From Niastella vici (GTDB lineage: Bacteria; Bacteroidota; Bacteroidia; Chitinophagales; Chitinophagaceae): a stretch of DNA of 64,000 bases. Under the pieces are notes generated by a model. It did not search any database. It had not been told where the DNA came from and saw only the letters and a list, made by a program, of their open reading frames with translations. How positions within the stretch are numbered: position 1 is the first letter of the stretch; every line of letters starts with the position of its first letter. This document shows, in pieces, positions 16,896-25,839 of this stretch. The DNA is taken from the NCBI RefSeq assembly GCF_002077945.1, contig NZ_LVYD01000042.1, positions 310,001 to 374,000 of the forward strand, read 5' to 3'. A program made the position numbers and the translations under genes.

Positions 16896-18614
16896 TTAGT
16901 TCCACAATGGGAAATACAAACTATTATTATACGGATCGCCGGTGGTGGTAGCATCTATCTGCGCTTGGGGTATCGGCCGCAACACATGTTTGTCGATAAT
17001 ATTGGCCGCTGCTTCTTTATTATGCATCCTTACTCTTTGTAATAATTTACCGGTGCGCACCAGGTCCCACCAGCGTACGTTTTCACCGCACAATTCGCGG
17101 GTACGTTCATCAAGAATAAAATCCTGCGACAGGTCAGACGCAGTTATATCCATGGCGGTTGCATTGCCTGTTGGATAAGCAGCCCTTTCCCTAACGGTAT
17201 TTATGTATTTTACTGCATCTGCTGTATTGCCGATCATAAAGGCAGCCTCTGCAGCCACCAGGTAGGTTTCGGCCAACCGGTAAGCGATCACGGGTCTTAC
17301 TGAAGGCGAGTTCAGATCGGCGCGTTTTGTATCGAAATATTTCATCATGGTTGCCGAAAGGGTATTATCGTATTTACGGGGCGGAACCAACAGATACGGG
17401 GTAGCAGCTATTTTTGCATCGGTAGCATCAACACCCGGCATATAGATGGCCGTATCGCCCAATTTAAATTTCGGTTGTCCGGAAACGGCACCCGCGGGTG
17501 CGCCTGCTGGTAATGGACTGGGCCATACGGGGTATCCCTTGGGATCGGGATTATTGGCATACCATACTGTTTGAAAAGTTTTGCTGTACCGCGTGTCATT
17601 CACTCTTTCTTTAAAAGCCGTATCGGTTAACCAACGGGTGGGGGTGCAGCGAATATAAGGGCGGCCGTAAGCTGTACTGCGGATCATGCCCGGTCTTTTT
17701 TCATATTGACCCACCCACATATGATTTAATACGTTATCAGCACTGTAGCTGGAGACGCCGCTGTTGTTGGGTCCATTATACGCTAAATTCGAGGTGTGTT
17801 GCACAGCCCACAGCACTTCCTCATTGTCTTCATTGCCTTCAGCAAACACTTTACTAAAATCTGTTACCAGGTTCAACCCAAGCGTTGCGCGGCTGTTGAT
17901 AAGACCAACGGCTGTATTATAAGCATTCTGGTAATCATCGGCTTTTTTTACAGCTGATCCGGCGCGGGTGAGGTATACTTTTGCCAGCACATGTTTGGCT
18001 GCAGCGGCCGTTGCCTTGCCCGGCAATACACCCGAACTTTTTGGGCCTGCAGGCAATGCAGCGATGGCATCAGTAAGGTCCTGAATAATGGAATTATAGG
18101 TATCTGCCAGCGGATCGCGTTTGGCAGCAGTAGTGGCTTCAGACTGAAAATGCAGATTAAGGGTAACATCGCCCCAGAACTGCACCAGGATAAAATAATA
18201 ATTCGCACGCAGGAATTTGGCTTCCGCAACCATGCTGGCCTTGGTAGCTGCCGGCAGGTCGGTTTTATCGGCATAGTCGATAATACCATTACAGGTGTTG
18301 ATGAAAATATACGCGGCCTTCCAAAGTGTGGTAGTGGTGCTGTGTGTGGAAGTATAACTATACAAATTAATATCGCTGTTGCCGTCAACGCCCCGCTGAA
18401 ATTCATCGGTACCAATTACCGTAACGGTGAACAGTTCCTGTGCACCCCAGAAATTGCGCATACCCGCATAAGCAGCATCCAACCCGGCCTGTAAACCCTG
18501 GCTGGTTTGAAAAAATGAAGGAACAAGTATTGAATCAGGCTTTTCTTCCAATTTCTTGTTACAACCGGTTATAGCAATCAGTAACGAGCTGCAGTATATT
18601 AATAGCTTTTTCAT
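16896..18614 (-). CDS. SusD/RagB family glycan-binding lipoprotein (pair 1)
   Basis: The 572-residue lipoprotein has lipobox LIAITGC with Cys18. It is built as an N-terminal SusD-like TPR-rich region and a C-terminal SusD_RagB domain. Typical segments are AYAGMRNFW, AEAKFLRANYYFILVQFWGDVTL, AKHVLAKVYLTRAG, RLAETYLVAAEAAFMIGN and the terminal RELCGENVRWWDLVRTGKL with HVLRPIPQAQID. SusD proteins sit on the cell surface, capture glycan and close the lid of the SusC porin. It is 23 bp downstream of its susC partner, the usual order. Confidence 0.93.
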   Translation of the reverse strand: MKKLLIYCSSLLIAITGCNKKLEEKPDSILVPSFFQTSQGLQAGLDAAYAGMRNFWGAQELFTVTVIGTDEFQRGVDGNSDINLYSYTSTHSTTTTLWKAAYIFINTCNGIIDYADKTDLPAATKASMVAEAKFLRANYYFILVQFWGDVTLNLHFQSEATTAAKRDPLADTYNSIIQDLTDAIAALPAGPKSSGVLPGKATAAAAKHVLAKVYLTRAGSAVKKADDYQNAYNTAVGLINSRATLGLNLVTDFSKVFAEGNEDNEEVLWAVQHTSNLAYNGPNNSGVSSYSADNVLNHMWVGQYEKRPGMIRSTAYGRPYIRCTPTRWLTDTAFKERVNDTRYSKTFQTVWYANNPDPKGYPVWPSPLPAGAPAGAVSGQPKFKLGDTAIYMPGVDATDAKIAATPYLLVPPRKYDNTLSATMMKYFDTKRADLNSPSVRPVIAYRLAETYLVAAEAAFMIGNTADAVKYINTVRERAAYPTGNATAMDITASDLSQDFILDERTRELCGENVRWWDLVRTGKLLQRVRMHNKEAAANIIDKHVLRPIPQAQIDATTTGDPYNNSLYFPLWN

Positions 18615-18637
18615 AAATCTCCTTTTTGTAGTAATAA

Positions 18638-21600
18638 TTAAAACGACATATTAACACCAAAGATCAACGACCAGGTAGGCGGCGTATCAACGCCCACTGT
18701 CCCTGCACCTTCAGGATCTATACCACCGGCCCTGCGGTAAGGTGAAAAAAGAATAAACGGATCTGAAGCGGTTGCATATACGCGAAAGTTCTTCGCTTTG
18801 ATGGCTTTTACCAACGCCGGGTCAAGGTTATAACCCAGGCTAATGCTTCTGATCTTCACAAATGATCCGTCGAAATAGCCCATTACCGAGCGGTTCAACG
18901 GGTTGGTGGCGCTGGCATTTGCCTTGGGATTCCAGGGCTCGTTATTCAATGGCGTCCAGTAATTCGTTTTTACATTATTATATGTTCCCTGATAGGTATT
19001 GGCGAATCCGCCTCCATACAGGTCGCTTTTCATAGTATAGCCCCATCTGGCAAAAGCAACCACTGTCAAATCAAAACCACGGAAACCAAAACGCTGGGTG
19101 GTACCGCCTTCCCATCTGGGCTGACTTGTTCCTACAACCATGCGATCGTAGGTAGCATCAATTTTACTATCGGGTTTTCCATCGGGCCCGCTTAAGTCGG
19201 CCACACGAATGGTGCCTATTACAGATGAATTGCCCGACACCGATAAGCCCAGCGCTTTTGCAGCGGCAGTATCTGCTGAGTTGTTCTGCCAAATGCCTAA
19301 ACGTTTATAATCATAATATACATCCAGGGGTTGTCCTACAAACCAGCCGTTGGCGGCGTCTTTGGTTACCCCGTTTGCCAGTGCGGTTATTTTACCGCGG
19401 TTCACGAAAAAGTTGAAATCGCTCGTCCAGCTGAAATCCTTGCGCGATTGTGCCTGTATGTTTGTTGTATTGATATGTACCTCAATGCCCTTGTTCTCCG
19501 TTTTGCCCACATTGGTTACAATAGCTGTAGGAATACCTGAAGTGGGCGGTAAGGTTTGCGGCAATAACAGGGAGTTGGTGAATGCTTTATATACTTCCAC
19601 CGAACCGGTGATACGATTGCCCAGCAAACCGAAATCAATACCCAGGTTGGCTGTTTTGGTATACTCCCAGGTCAATGTGGGGTTAACCGTAGAACTGAGA
19701 TAGGCACCGGTCACCATGTTGCCGCCATAATTATATACGAGTCCCGATAATTGTCCGAGCGTTTGATACGCATTGATCGATTGCTGCCCCACGCTGCCAT
19801 AGCTGGCCCTGAATTTCAGGTTGCTGATGGCAGAGATCCCCGACATAAAATTTTCGCGGCTTACGTTCCAGGCAAACGCAGCTGAGGGGAATGAATGCCA
19901 TTTATTACCATCTGCCAGTCGTGAGGAACCATCGGACCGCAGTGTCAATGTTAACAGGTACTTATCATTGAAACTGTAATTCACCCGGCCCATGTAGGAA
20001 ATGATGTCTGCTTTGGAAGTTCTGCCATTTCCTTTCAGGTTGCTCCCATAGGTGGGGTTATTCCAGGTCAGGTAATCGGCCAGAATATTTGTATTATCAA
20101 ACTGGTTGAATAAACCACTTACTTCCTGCAAGCTGTACAACCCCGTGAAATTTATTTTATGTTTATGGGCAATGGTAGCATCATAAATCAGCAGGTGCTC
20201 GAGCGTATAGTTATTCGACATACTATCCCGGTTCGAAGAACCTGACCCACCCTGGTTAACGCGGAAACTTGTTTTAGCTGAATAAAAATTTCCATACACA
20301 TCCGATCTGATCTCTGCACCGGCATTTAATCTGTATTTCAGTCCCTTGAACAGGTTCGCTTCCAGGTATAAGGTGGTAAACGTACCCAATCGCCTCCTGC
20401 TTTCTACTGCTGCACCGGGAATAAGGTCTGCCAACGGGTTCCAGACCTGGTTGGCGCTTCCAGGAACATAATCATTCAGAATGTTGCCGGCACTATCGTA
20501 GGGTGAAGCCAGGGGACTGGCCCTGAGCGCCTGCGCCATGGGGTTAGCACTTTCCCCTTTACGCACCGAGTAGGTGTTCAGCGAGTTCAATCCTACTTTG
20601 AAAATTTTTCCCAACTGCTGGTCTACGCTTAATTTAACAGTATACCGTTCAAAACTCTGGCCGGCGTAAATACCCGTCTGATTGAAGTAGCCGCCTGAAA
20701 TGGCATATTGTGTTTGATCGGTTCCGCCCGCAACCGATAGCTGGTGATCGGTAATAATGCCGGTTTTATAGATCAGGCTTTGCCAGTCGGTATTGCGGCC
20801 GTTCTTTAAACCTTCCACTTCTGCAGGATCAAACACGCCATTGGTTAAAAACTGCGGGTCATCGAGACCGGTATATTTTCCCGGATTGGCAATGATATTC
20901 GCCCATTTTTTCAGATCGGTAAACTCAGCGGCGTTCATCATGGGGAATTCTTTTGTTAACCGGCTGGTGCCCACATAACCGCTATAGGAGAATACGGCTT
21001 TGCCGGTTCTGCCGCGTTTTGTCGTGATCAATATAACGCCATTGGCGCCTCTTGAACCATAGATGGCAGTAGAGGAACCGTCTTTTAATATTTCTACCGA
21101 GGCCACATCATCCTGGTTGAGATCATTGATGCTGCCATTGAAAGGAATACCATCCACCACAATCAATGGGGAATTGCTGGCACCTAACGATCTTGAACCC
21201 CTGATAAGGATACTCGGCGTAGCGCCCGGTTTACTGTTGGCGCCGCTGCGCTGAATATCGATACCTGCACCCTGCCCCTGAATGGCTGCAGCCAGGTTAG
21301 AGGAAGGGATATCTTTGATAGATTGTTCGTTGATAGAAACAATAGAACCGGTAACATCTGACTTACGCCGCGTACCATACCCTACTACGATCACCTTATC
21401 CATTTCAAGCCTGTCTGAACTCAGGGAGATGCCCAGGTCCAGCTGATCGGTTCTGCCAACCTTAATTTCTTTATTTATATACCCTACCATGGTAATGGAT
21501 AGCGTACTGTTGGCCGGTACTGAAATTTGAAAACCACCATCGGCCTTTGTGGTAGTTCCTATAGAAGTTCCTTTTATAATCACCGAAACTCCGGAAAGCG

Positions 21601-21763
21601 GCTCACCGCTCTCGCTCTTTACTGCGCCTTTAATAGTAACGCTTTTTTCAGTAGCCGGTTCCTGTGCATGCAGTAGGGTGGGCAGCAACAGGGAAGTACA
21701 AAAAATACAAATGGTCAGGAATGCTTTATGGGGTAGTCGTCGTTCAATAGAAGCTTTTAACAT
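18638..21763 (-). CDS. SusC/RagA TonB-dependent outer membrane transporter (pair 1)
   Basis: The protein has 1041 residues from ATG 21763, giving signal peptide MLKASIERRLPHKAFLTICIF..; an in-frame ATG 84 bp upstream would bury it. It has a carboxypeptidase-regulatory-like domain (about 45-125: VTIKGAVKSESGEPLSGVSV, then GTSIGTTTKADGGF). The TonB plug follows (VIVVGYGTRRKSDVTGSI, GSSTAIYGSRGANGVILITT), then a 22-strand barrel ending in a terminal Phe. It imports oligosaccharides bound by the adjacent SusD, using energy from TonB. GH28, GH29 and GH105 nearby suggest pectic oligosaccharides. Confidence 0.94.
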   Translation of the reverse strand: MLKASIERRLPHKAFLTICIFCTSLLLPTLLHAQEPATEKSVTIKGAVKSESGEPLSGVSVIIKGTSIGTTTKADGGFQISVPANSTLSITMVGYINKEIKVGRTDQLDLGISLSSDRLEMDKVIVVGYGTRRKSDVTGSIVSINEQSIKDIPSSNLAAAIQGQGAGIDIQRSGANSKPGATPSILIRGSRSLGASNSPLIVVDGIPFNGSINDLNQDDVASVEILKDGSSTAIYGSRGANGVILITTKRGRTGKAVFSYSGYVGTSRLTKEFPMMNAAEFTDLKKWANIIANPGKYTGLDDPQFLTNGVFDPAEVEGLKNGRNTDWQSLIYKTGIITDHQLSVAGGTDQTQYAISGGYFNQTGIYAGQSFERYTVKLSVDQQLGKIFKVGLNSLNTYSVRKGESANPMAQALRASPLASPYDSAGNILNDYVPGSANQVWNPLADLIPGAAVESRRRLGTFTTLYLEANLFKGLKYRLNAGAEIRSDVYGNFYSAKTSFRVNQGGSGSSNRDSMSNNYTLEHLLIYDATIAHKHKINFTGLYSLQEVSGLFNQFDNTNILADYLTWNNPTYGSNLKGNGRTSKADIISYMGRVNYSFNDKYLLTLTLRSDGSSRLADGNKWHSFPSAAFAWNVSRENFMSGISAISNLKFRASYGSVGQQSINAYQTLGQLSGLVYNYGGNMVTGAYLSSTVNPTLTWEYTKTANLGIDFGLLGNRITGSVEVYKAFTNSLLLPQTLPPTSGIPTAIVTNVGKTENKGIEVHINTTNIQAQSRKDFSWTSDFNFFVNRGKITALANGVTKDAANGWFVGQPLDVYYDYKRLGIWQNNSADTAAAKALGLSVSGNSSVIGTIRVADLSGPDGKPDSKIDATYDRMVVGTSQPRWEGGTTQRFGFRGFDLTVVAFARWGYTMKSDLYGGGFANTYQGTYNNVKTNYWTPLNNEPWNPKANASATNPLNRSVMGYFDGSFVKIRSISLGYNLDPALVKAIKAKNFRVYATASDPFILFSPYRRAGGIDPEGAGTVGVDTPPTWSLIFGVNMSF

Positions 21764-21907
21764 ACAGCAAAATTTAACTGGGTGATGAATAAACAATCGT
21801 CGTGCATAACCATGGGCAGGGTTAAACGGCAGGTGGGGCTTTATCATGAATTATATTCTTTTTCATAAAAGCAATTGATTTGGTTATAGAATGAAACAGG
21901 TGGTATT

Positions 21908-23503
21908 TTATTGAATAGCGGGTCCGGTATTAGCCGGCAGCTCACTTGTGTCGAGCGCTTTTTTTATGCCCGGAATTTTGTTTTTTCCAAGCTGAATGTC
22001 TTTGCTGTTGCTTTCTGCTTTAACCAGCACCGCGGCCCTGCCTTTTACATCCATATTGCTGATGCGGGCCTTCTCCACATTTTCGAGTCGAATGACCGAT
22101 GGGGCTCCGGAGGTTTCAGGGATCTTCCAGCCGCTGAGCTGAATATCTTTTCCATCTTCACATATAAAGGCCGGCCGCCTGTCGTTGCTGTCGAGATGCA
22201 GGGTAATATTCAGGAGTTTTATACCCTTTACATGACGCGCCCAGATGCCATACGCCGGCACCAGCGGGCCAAAGGTCTTTACCTCGGGATATTTATCAAC
22301 GGCCTCGGGTACCTGCTGGCGGGCATGCTCAACGGTTCCACCCCCGGCCAGGTTTAATTCAATATTTTCAAGCGTGAGGTCAGTAACGTAATGACCGGGA
22401 ACACCGGTAATAAGAATACCTGATGGCGGCATCAACTGGGCATTGGCCGCGGCCTGTGCTTTTACATTCTTTATCACCACATTTTCCAGCGTACCGGTTG
22501 GCTGCTGGCTGTCTTTCCCTTTCCTGAATACGCTTAGCCGCGATCCCAATCGTATGAGCATGGGAGTGCGCACATTCACCATAGTAATGCCTGAGATATT
22601 CACATTGCGCAAATGCGCGCCATCGACCGTCAATAATTTTATACCGCCGTTGTTGGTGTCATAGATATAGCAGTCGGAGATGTTGATATTCTCAAATGGG
22701 GCCATGGATTCGGTACCCATTTTTATGGCGCCCTGGTTGCTTTTCAGACGCATACCGGTTACCACAATATTGCTGCAGGCCATTTTGCTGGAAGTGGTCT
22801 TGAAACAAAGCGCATCGTCGCCGCTGAAAATATCACAATCTTTAATGTGTACATCCTGGCAGCCATCTATATCGATGCCATCATTGTGCGCCACTCCATG
22901 GCTTACAATTTTTACTTTTTCAATGTGTATCTGTTTGCTTTGGAAATAATGGGAAGTCCACGCAGCTGCATAATTGAGCGTTATGCCTTTTACCGTAACA
23001 TTTTCACAGCGTACAATGCGTAATAAGAACGGGCGGCGCCCCCATCGCTGTGATTCGGGCCGCGTATCGGTAGCAATTTGCAGCTCTTTTAATTGGGCGC
23101 CCTGTCCGTCAATGGCGCCTTCGCCTTCAATGCCAATATTTTTTGCATCTACAGCCACCAGTAAGGCCCAACCTACATCAATACCAAGCCCCTCGGTAAA
23201 TGGATCAATGTTCTGATAATCTTCGAGATTGGTACTGCCCAGCAGCCGGGCGTCTTTGTTGAACTGCAGCGTAACCTGGTCTTTTATTACAATGGTACCC
23301 GATAACCAGGTGCCAGCCGGGAAAATCACTTTGCCCCCACCCTGTTGATGGCAATCGTCAATGGCCTTTTGAATAGCCGTGGTATTAAGTGTTTTTCCAT
23401 CGCCCACGGCTCCGTAACGGGCGATATCAATATCAACACACGGCGCTGCATGCCCCCCTATTATACTGATCAGGAAGGCTATCCCCAAAGCAAGTTGTTT
23501 CAT
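21908..23503 (-). CDS. GH28 polygalacturonase/rhamnogalacturonase-type hydrolase
   Basis: The protein has 531 residues from the second of two close ATGs (MKQLALG), with a signal peptide. It is a right-handed beta-helix. The N-terminal pectate-lyase-superfamily motif ARYGAVGDGKTLNTTAIQKAID is at 28-49. Catalytic Asp residues are in NDGIDIDG (207-214) and SGDDALCFKT (227-236). NQGAIKMGTES stands where endo-polygalacturonases have GHG, and GGIKL where they have RIK, so an exo-acting or rhamnogalacturonan-type specificity is plausible. The N of the usual NTD motif is followed directly by Asp. It is the main backbone enzyme of this locus. Confidence 0.9.
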   Translation of the reverse strand: MKQLALGIAFLISIIGGHAAPCVDIDIARYGAVGDGKTLNTTAIQKAIDDCHQQGGGKVIFPAGTWLSGTIVIKDQVTLQFNKDARLLGSTNLEDYQNIDPFTEGLGIDVGWALLVAVDAKNIGIEGEGAIDGQGAQLKELQIATDTRPESQRWGRRPFLLRIVRCENVTVKGITLNYAAAWTSHYFQSKQIHIEKVKIVSHGVAHNDGIDIDGCQDVHIKDCDIFSGDDALCFKTTSSKMACSNIVVTGMRLKSNQGAIKMGTESMAPFENINISDCYIYDTNNGGIKLLTVDGAHLRNVNISGITMVNVRTPMLIRLGSRLSVFRKGKDSQQPTGTLENVVIKNVKAQAAANAQLMPPSGILITGVPGHYVTDLTLENIELNLAGGGTVEHARQQVPEAVDKYPEVKTFGPLVPAYGIWARHVKGIKLLNITLHLDSNDRRPAFICEDGKDIQLSGWKIPETSGAPSVIRLENVEKARISNMDVKGRAAVLVKAESNSKDIQLGKNKIPGIKKALDTSELPANTGPAIQ

Positions 23504-23717
23504 ATGCATCAGTCAGTGTTTCCAGCACAAAAACATAGCTGGTTTTCCTAATGCAAGCAACCAATTATTACAACAGACTTTTTACCATTAAATCGCCATT
23601 CATTCAACAATATTGGCAGAAAAAATTCCCGGGAACGATTGCGTAAAAAAATCGGAGGCAACACGAAGGTCACCTCCTTTAAAACTACTGTATGGGAAAA
23701 TGTACCATCGCATTCCA

Positions 23718-24422
23718 TCAGGGCACCAACCGCGTTTCATAACCGGAATAAAATGTATCCAGTGCATTTGGCGCCGGTTTGTAAAAGGTCCTGAACTGGA
23801 ATGAGCTTCCTTTTGTATAAGCCGGCAACACGGTTACACTATCTGCCAGGCTTTCATGTTTTTCAATTTGCTTTCGCACCACACCCTGCATATCGGTATA
23901 AATAATTTCCTCGCCGATGACATCGGTGCCAACACCAAACCATTTAACAGTTGCTGTATTGGCAGCGCCATCAAATGTTCCGCTTTTTATTGCCCGGTTC
24001 ACGAGCTGGTTTATATATTTTTCTCCATATACCGTTCCTATTACATCAGTCTTTACCGACCGGTGGCCGGCATTATCATATGAATAAATATAAAAGGTAT
24101 AGGTGCCTTCAGCCAGTTTAGGAAATGAAAACCGTACGGTATCAACCCCCGCCGTTCGTTGCACTGATCTTTCAGCTGAATCGGCCTGCCCACTGACCTC
24201 CCAAAATACTTTCACTTTACTGATACGCGGGTCTGAGATCAGCAGCATCGATAACCCCATACGGTTGTTACCGGGATATGCTTTTATTGAATCTACCTTT
24301 GCGGGATAAACGATTTCGCCATCTTTAATAAAATCATCATACGTGTCGTCCATTTTACTGCAGGCAAACAGCACCATGCAGCATACGGCCACTACGACGG
24401 TATTATATTTTTTTACACGCAT
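23718..24422 (-). CDS. DUF4998 surface lipoprotein
   Basis: The 234-residue protein has a lipoprotein signal (VCCMVLFACSKMDD). Its DUF4998 pattern covers the first half (YDDFIKDGEIVYPAKVDSIKAYPGNNRMGLSMLL, read in pieces). FPKLAEGTYTFYIYSYDNAGHRS closes a fibronectin-like unit. DUF4998 proteins are encoded in polysaccharide utilisation loci beside SusCD and are thought to be surface glycan-binding accessories. It lies downstream of the DUF5000 lipoprotein, with two small intergenic hairpins between them. Confidence 0.82.
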   Translation of the reverse strand: MRVKKYNTVVVAVCCMVLFACSKMDDTYDDFIKDGEIVYPAKVDSIKAYPGNNRMGLSMLLISDPRISKVKVFWEVSGQADSAERSVQRTAGVDTVRFSFPKLAEGTYTFYIYSYDNAGHRSVKTDVIGTVYGEKYINQLVNRAIKSGTFDGAANTATVKWFGVGTDVIGEEIIYTDMQGVVRKQIEKHESLADSVTVLPAYTKGSSFQFRTFYKPAPNALDTFYSGYETRLVP

Positions 24423-24463
24423 ACTAAATGTTTAGCTGGTAAGCTGGTTAAAAAAATGGTTAA

Positions 24464-24532
24464 GGTGGGTCGCCCTCTAAAAGAGCAGCTCACCATTATC
24501 AGGGTGAGTCCGCCTCAAAGGCAGCTCCACCC
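24464..24532. repeat. Two tandem imperfect hairpins
   Basis: GGTGGG...GCTCACC (24464-24494), with inner CTCT/AGAG pairs, and GGGTG...CCACCC (24502-24532), with inner GCCT/AGGC pairs, are diverged copies of one ~31-bp element in the gap after the DUF5000 gene. A related string (GGGTGAGTGACCTTTGAG) occurs near 16780 after susD pair 1. They may be RNA-processing or stability hairpins within the operon; no T-run follows either. Confidence 0.4.
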
Positions 24533-24534
24533 CT

Positions 24535-25806
24535 TTACTTCTTCTGCCCCCATAACGAAAGCTCAAACAGGTGAAAGAACCCGGTATAGCCATCAATAGA
24601 ACCCCAGCTGTCAATATTCTTCCAGCCAATATAACGAACCGGCGGTACGCCATTCGGGAATTCATATTCCTGCCCATTGGTGGCCGCATCTGTATCTTCA
24701 TTGGAATTCAGCCCCACATCCCAGCCTGAAGGTTTGGTCATTACCCATTCGCCGAGCTTTACCCAGCCCACATTGGGATCAGTGTTATTGGGGTTGGTGC
24801 TTACCACACCCGGCTTATTGGTTCCCCATATTTCCCACTGATGCGGATTGCCGTGATTGAAAATAAAACTACTGCCGGTGCGCTGCCATACCTTGAACCG
24901 GCTGAGCACAAATTTTGCGGCGCCGGTTTTATCGAGGTCAATCGGTATCCATACCGGCAGATCATATTTCTCTTTTGTATGGAACATGCTGGTCACATTA
25001 TCATCGTACAGGTTTTTCATTTGATAGGTGCTGTTGTAATCCACGGCATTCGCTATGGGTAACCCTGAATTAGGAAGCGGATCAAACTGCGGAATGTATT
25101 TGGCATAAGTGGTGCGCACGTCGTTGAATTTGGTTTTATCCAACGCTTCTTCGTAAATAGGCGTGATCTTAACCCGGAGCGTATCACTGTGATTATCCCA
25201 CCTGTCACGTACATAAATACCCCAGGTACGTTCAACCGGCGGGAATCCCCGCACATTAAAGGCGCCCTGCTTCATGCTGGTATAATTAAAATCAGCGTGC
25301 TGCCAGTCGCCCACCGAATCAAGCACCAGCACTTCAAATACAATGCTGGCCGAATCAACATTCGTGTATTTCACATTAATGCCGCCAAACGTTGAATCGG
25401 TCTTTATCGATTTGAATACATTAACGATGGGTGGTGTAAGGGGTTTTATGGTCACCGATACGGGCTCCGACTTTACCTCGCTGCGGCTTACCGCATACAG
25501 GTCAACCACCCGTTCCTGCGTATCGCCAAAGCCATCGACCAGTAATTTGTTCTGGTACATCGACATCTTTACTTCCTTCTGCACGCCCTTCAGCGTATAC
25601 ACCGCTTTTACATACAACAGGTTTTCGTTACCTGGTAATGTATAGGAAATTAATGCAGCGCCGGCCAGGTTGGTAACCTTCGTGTTGCTAACCGGGTCGG
25701 GTTTTGAGCCATCTTTCGAAAGCGGGTTCCGGTTATCTTTTTTACAGGCAGCCATTGCAATGGTTACCAATAGCAGGCCGGTTATACTATATTTATGGGT
25801 TGTCAT
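24535..25806 (-). CDS. DUF4959/DUF5126/DUF5000 surface lipoprotein
   Basis: The 423-residue lipoprotein (lipobox TIAMAACKK) starts at ATG 25806; an in-frame ATG 33 bp upstream would displace the signal peptide. Three modules can be seen: an N-terminal fibronectin-like DUF4959 (about 40-125), a middle DUF5126 (about 130-225), and a C-terminal F5/8-type-C-like DUF5000 (about 265-423: YDLPVWIPIDLDKTGAAKFVLSRFKVWQRT, then HQWEIWGTN and FHLFELSLWGQ). This architecture is a PUL-associated surface glycan-binding protein that follows SusCD. The gene is 33 bp after susD pair 2. Confidence 0.85.
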   Translation of the reverse strand: MTTHKYSITGLLLVTIAMAACKKDNRNPLSKDGSKPDPVSNTKVTNLAGAALISYTLPGNENLLYVKAVYTLKGVQKEVKMSMYQNKLLVDGFGDTQERVVDLYAVSRSEVKSEPVSVTIKPLTPPIVNVFKSIKTDSTFGGINVKYTNVDSASIVFEVLVLDSVGDWQHADFNYTSMKQGAFNVRGFPPVERTWGIYVRDRWDNHSDTLRVKITPIYEEALDKTKFNDVRTTYAKYIPQFDPLPNSGLPIANAVDYNSTYQMKNLYDDNVTSMFHTKEKYDLPVWIPIDLDKTGAAKFVLSRFKVWQRTGSSFIFNHGNPHQWEIWGTNKPGVVSTNPNNTDPNVGWVKLGEWVMTKPSGWDVGLNSNEDTDAATNGQEYEFPNGVPPVRYIGWKNIDSWGSIDGYTGFFHLFELSLWGQKK

Positions 25807-25839
25807 TTGAAATAGTTTATGGTTATAGAAGAGTGACAC

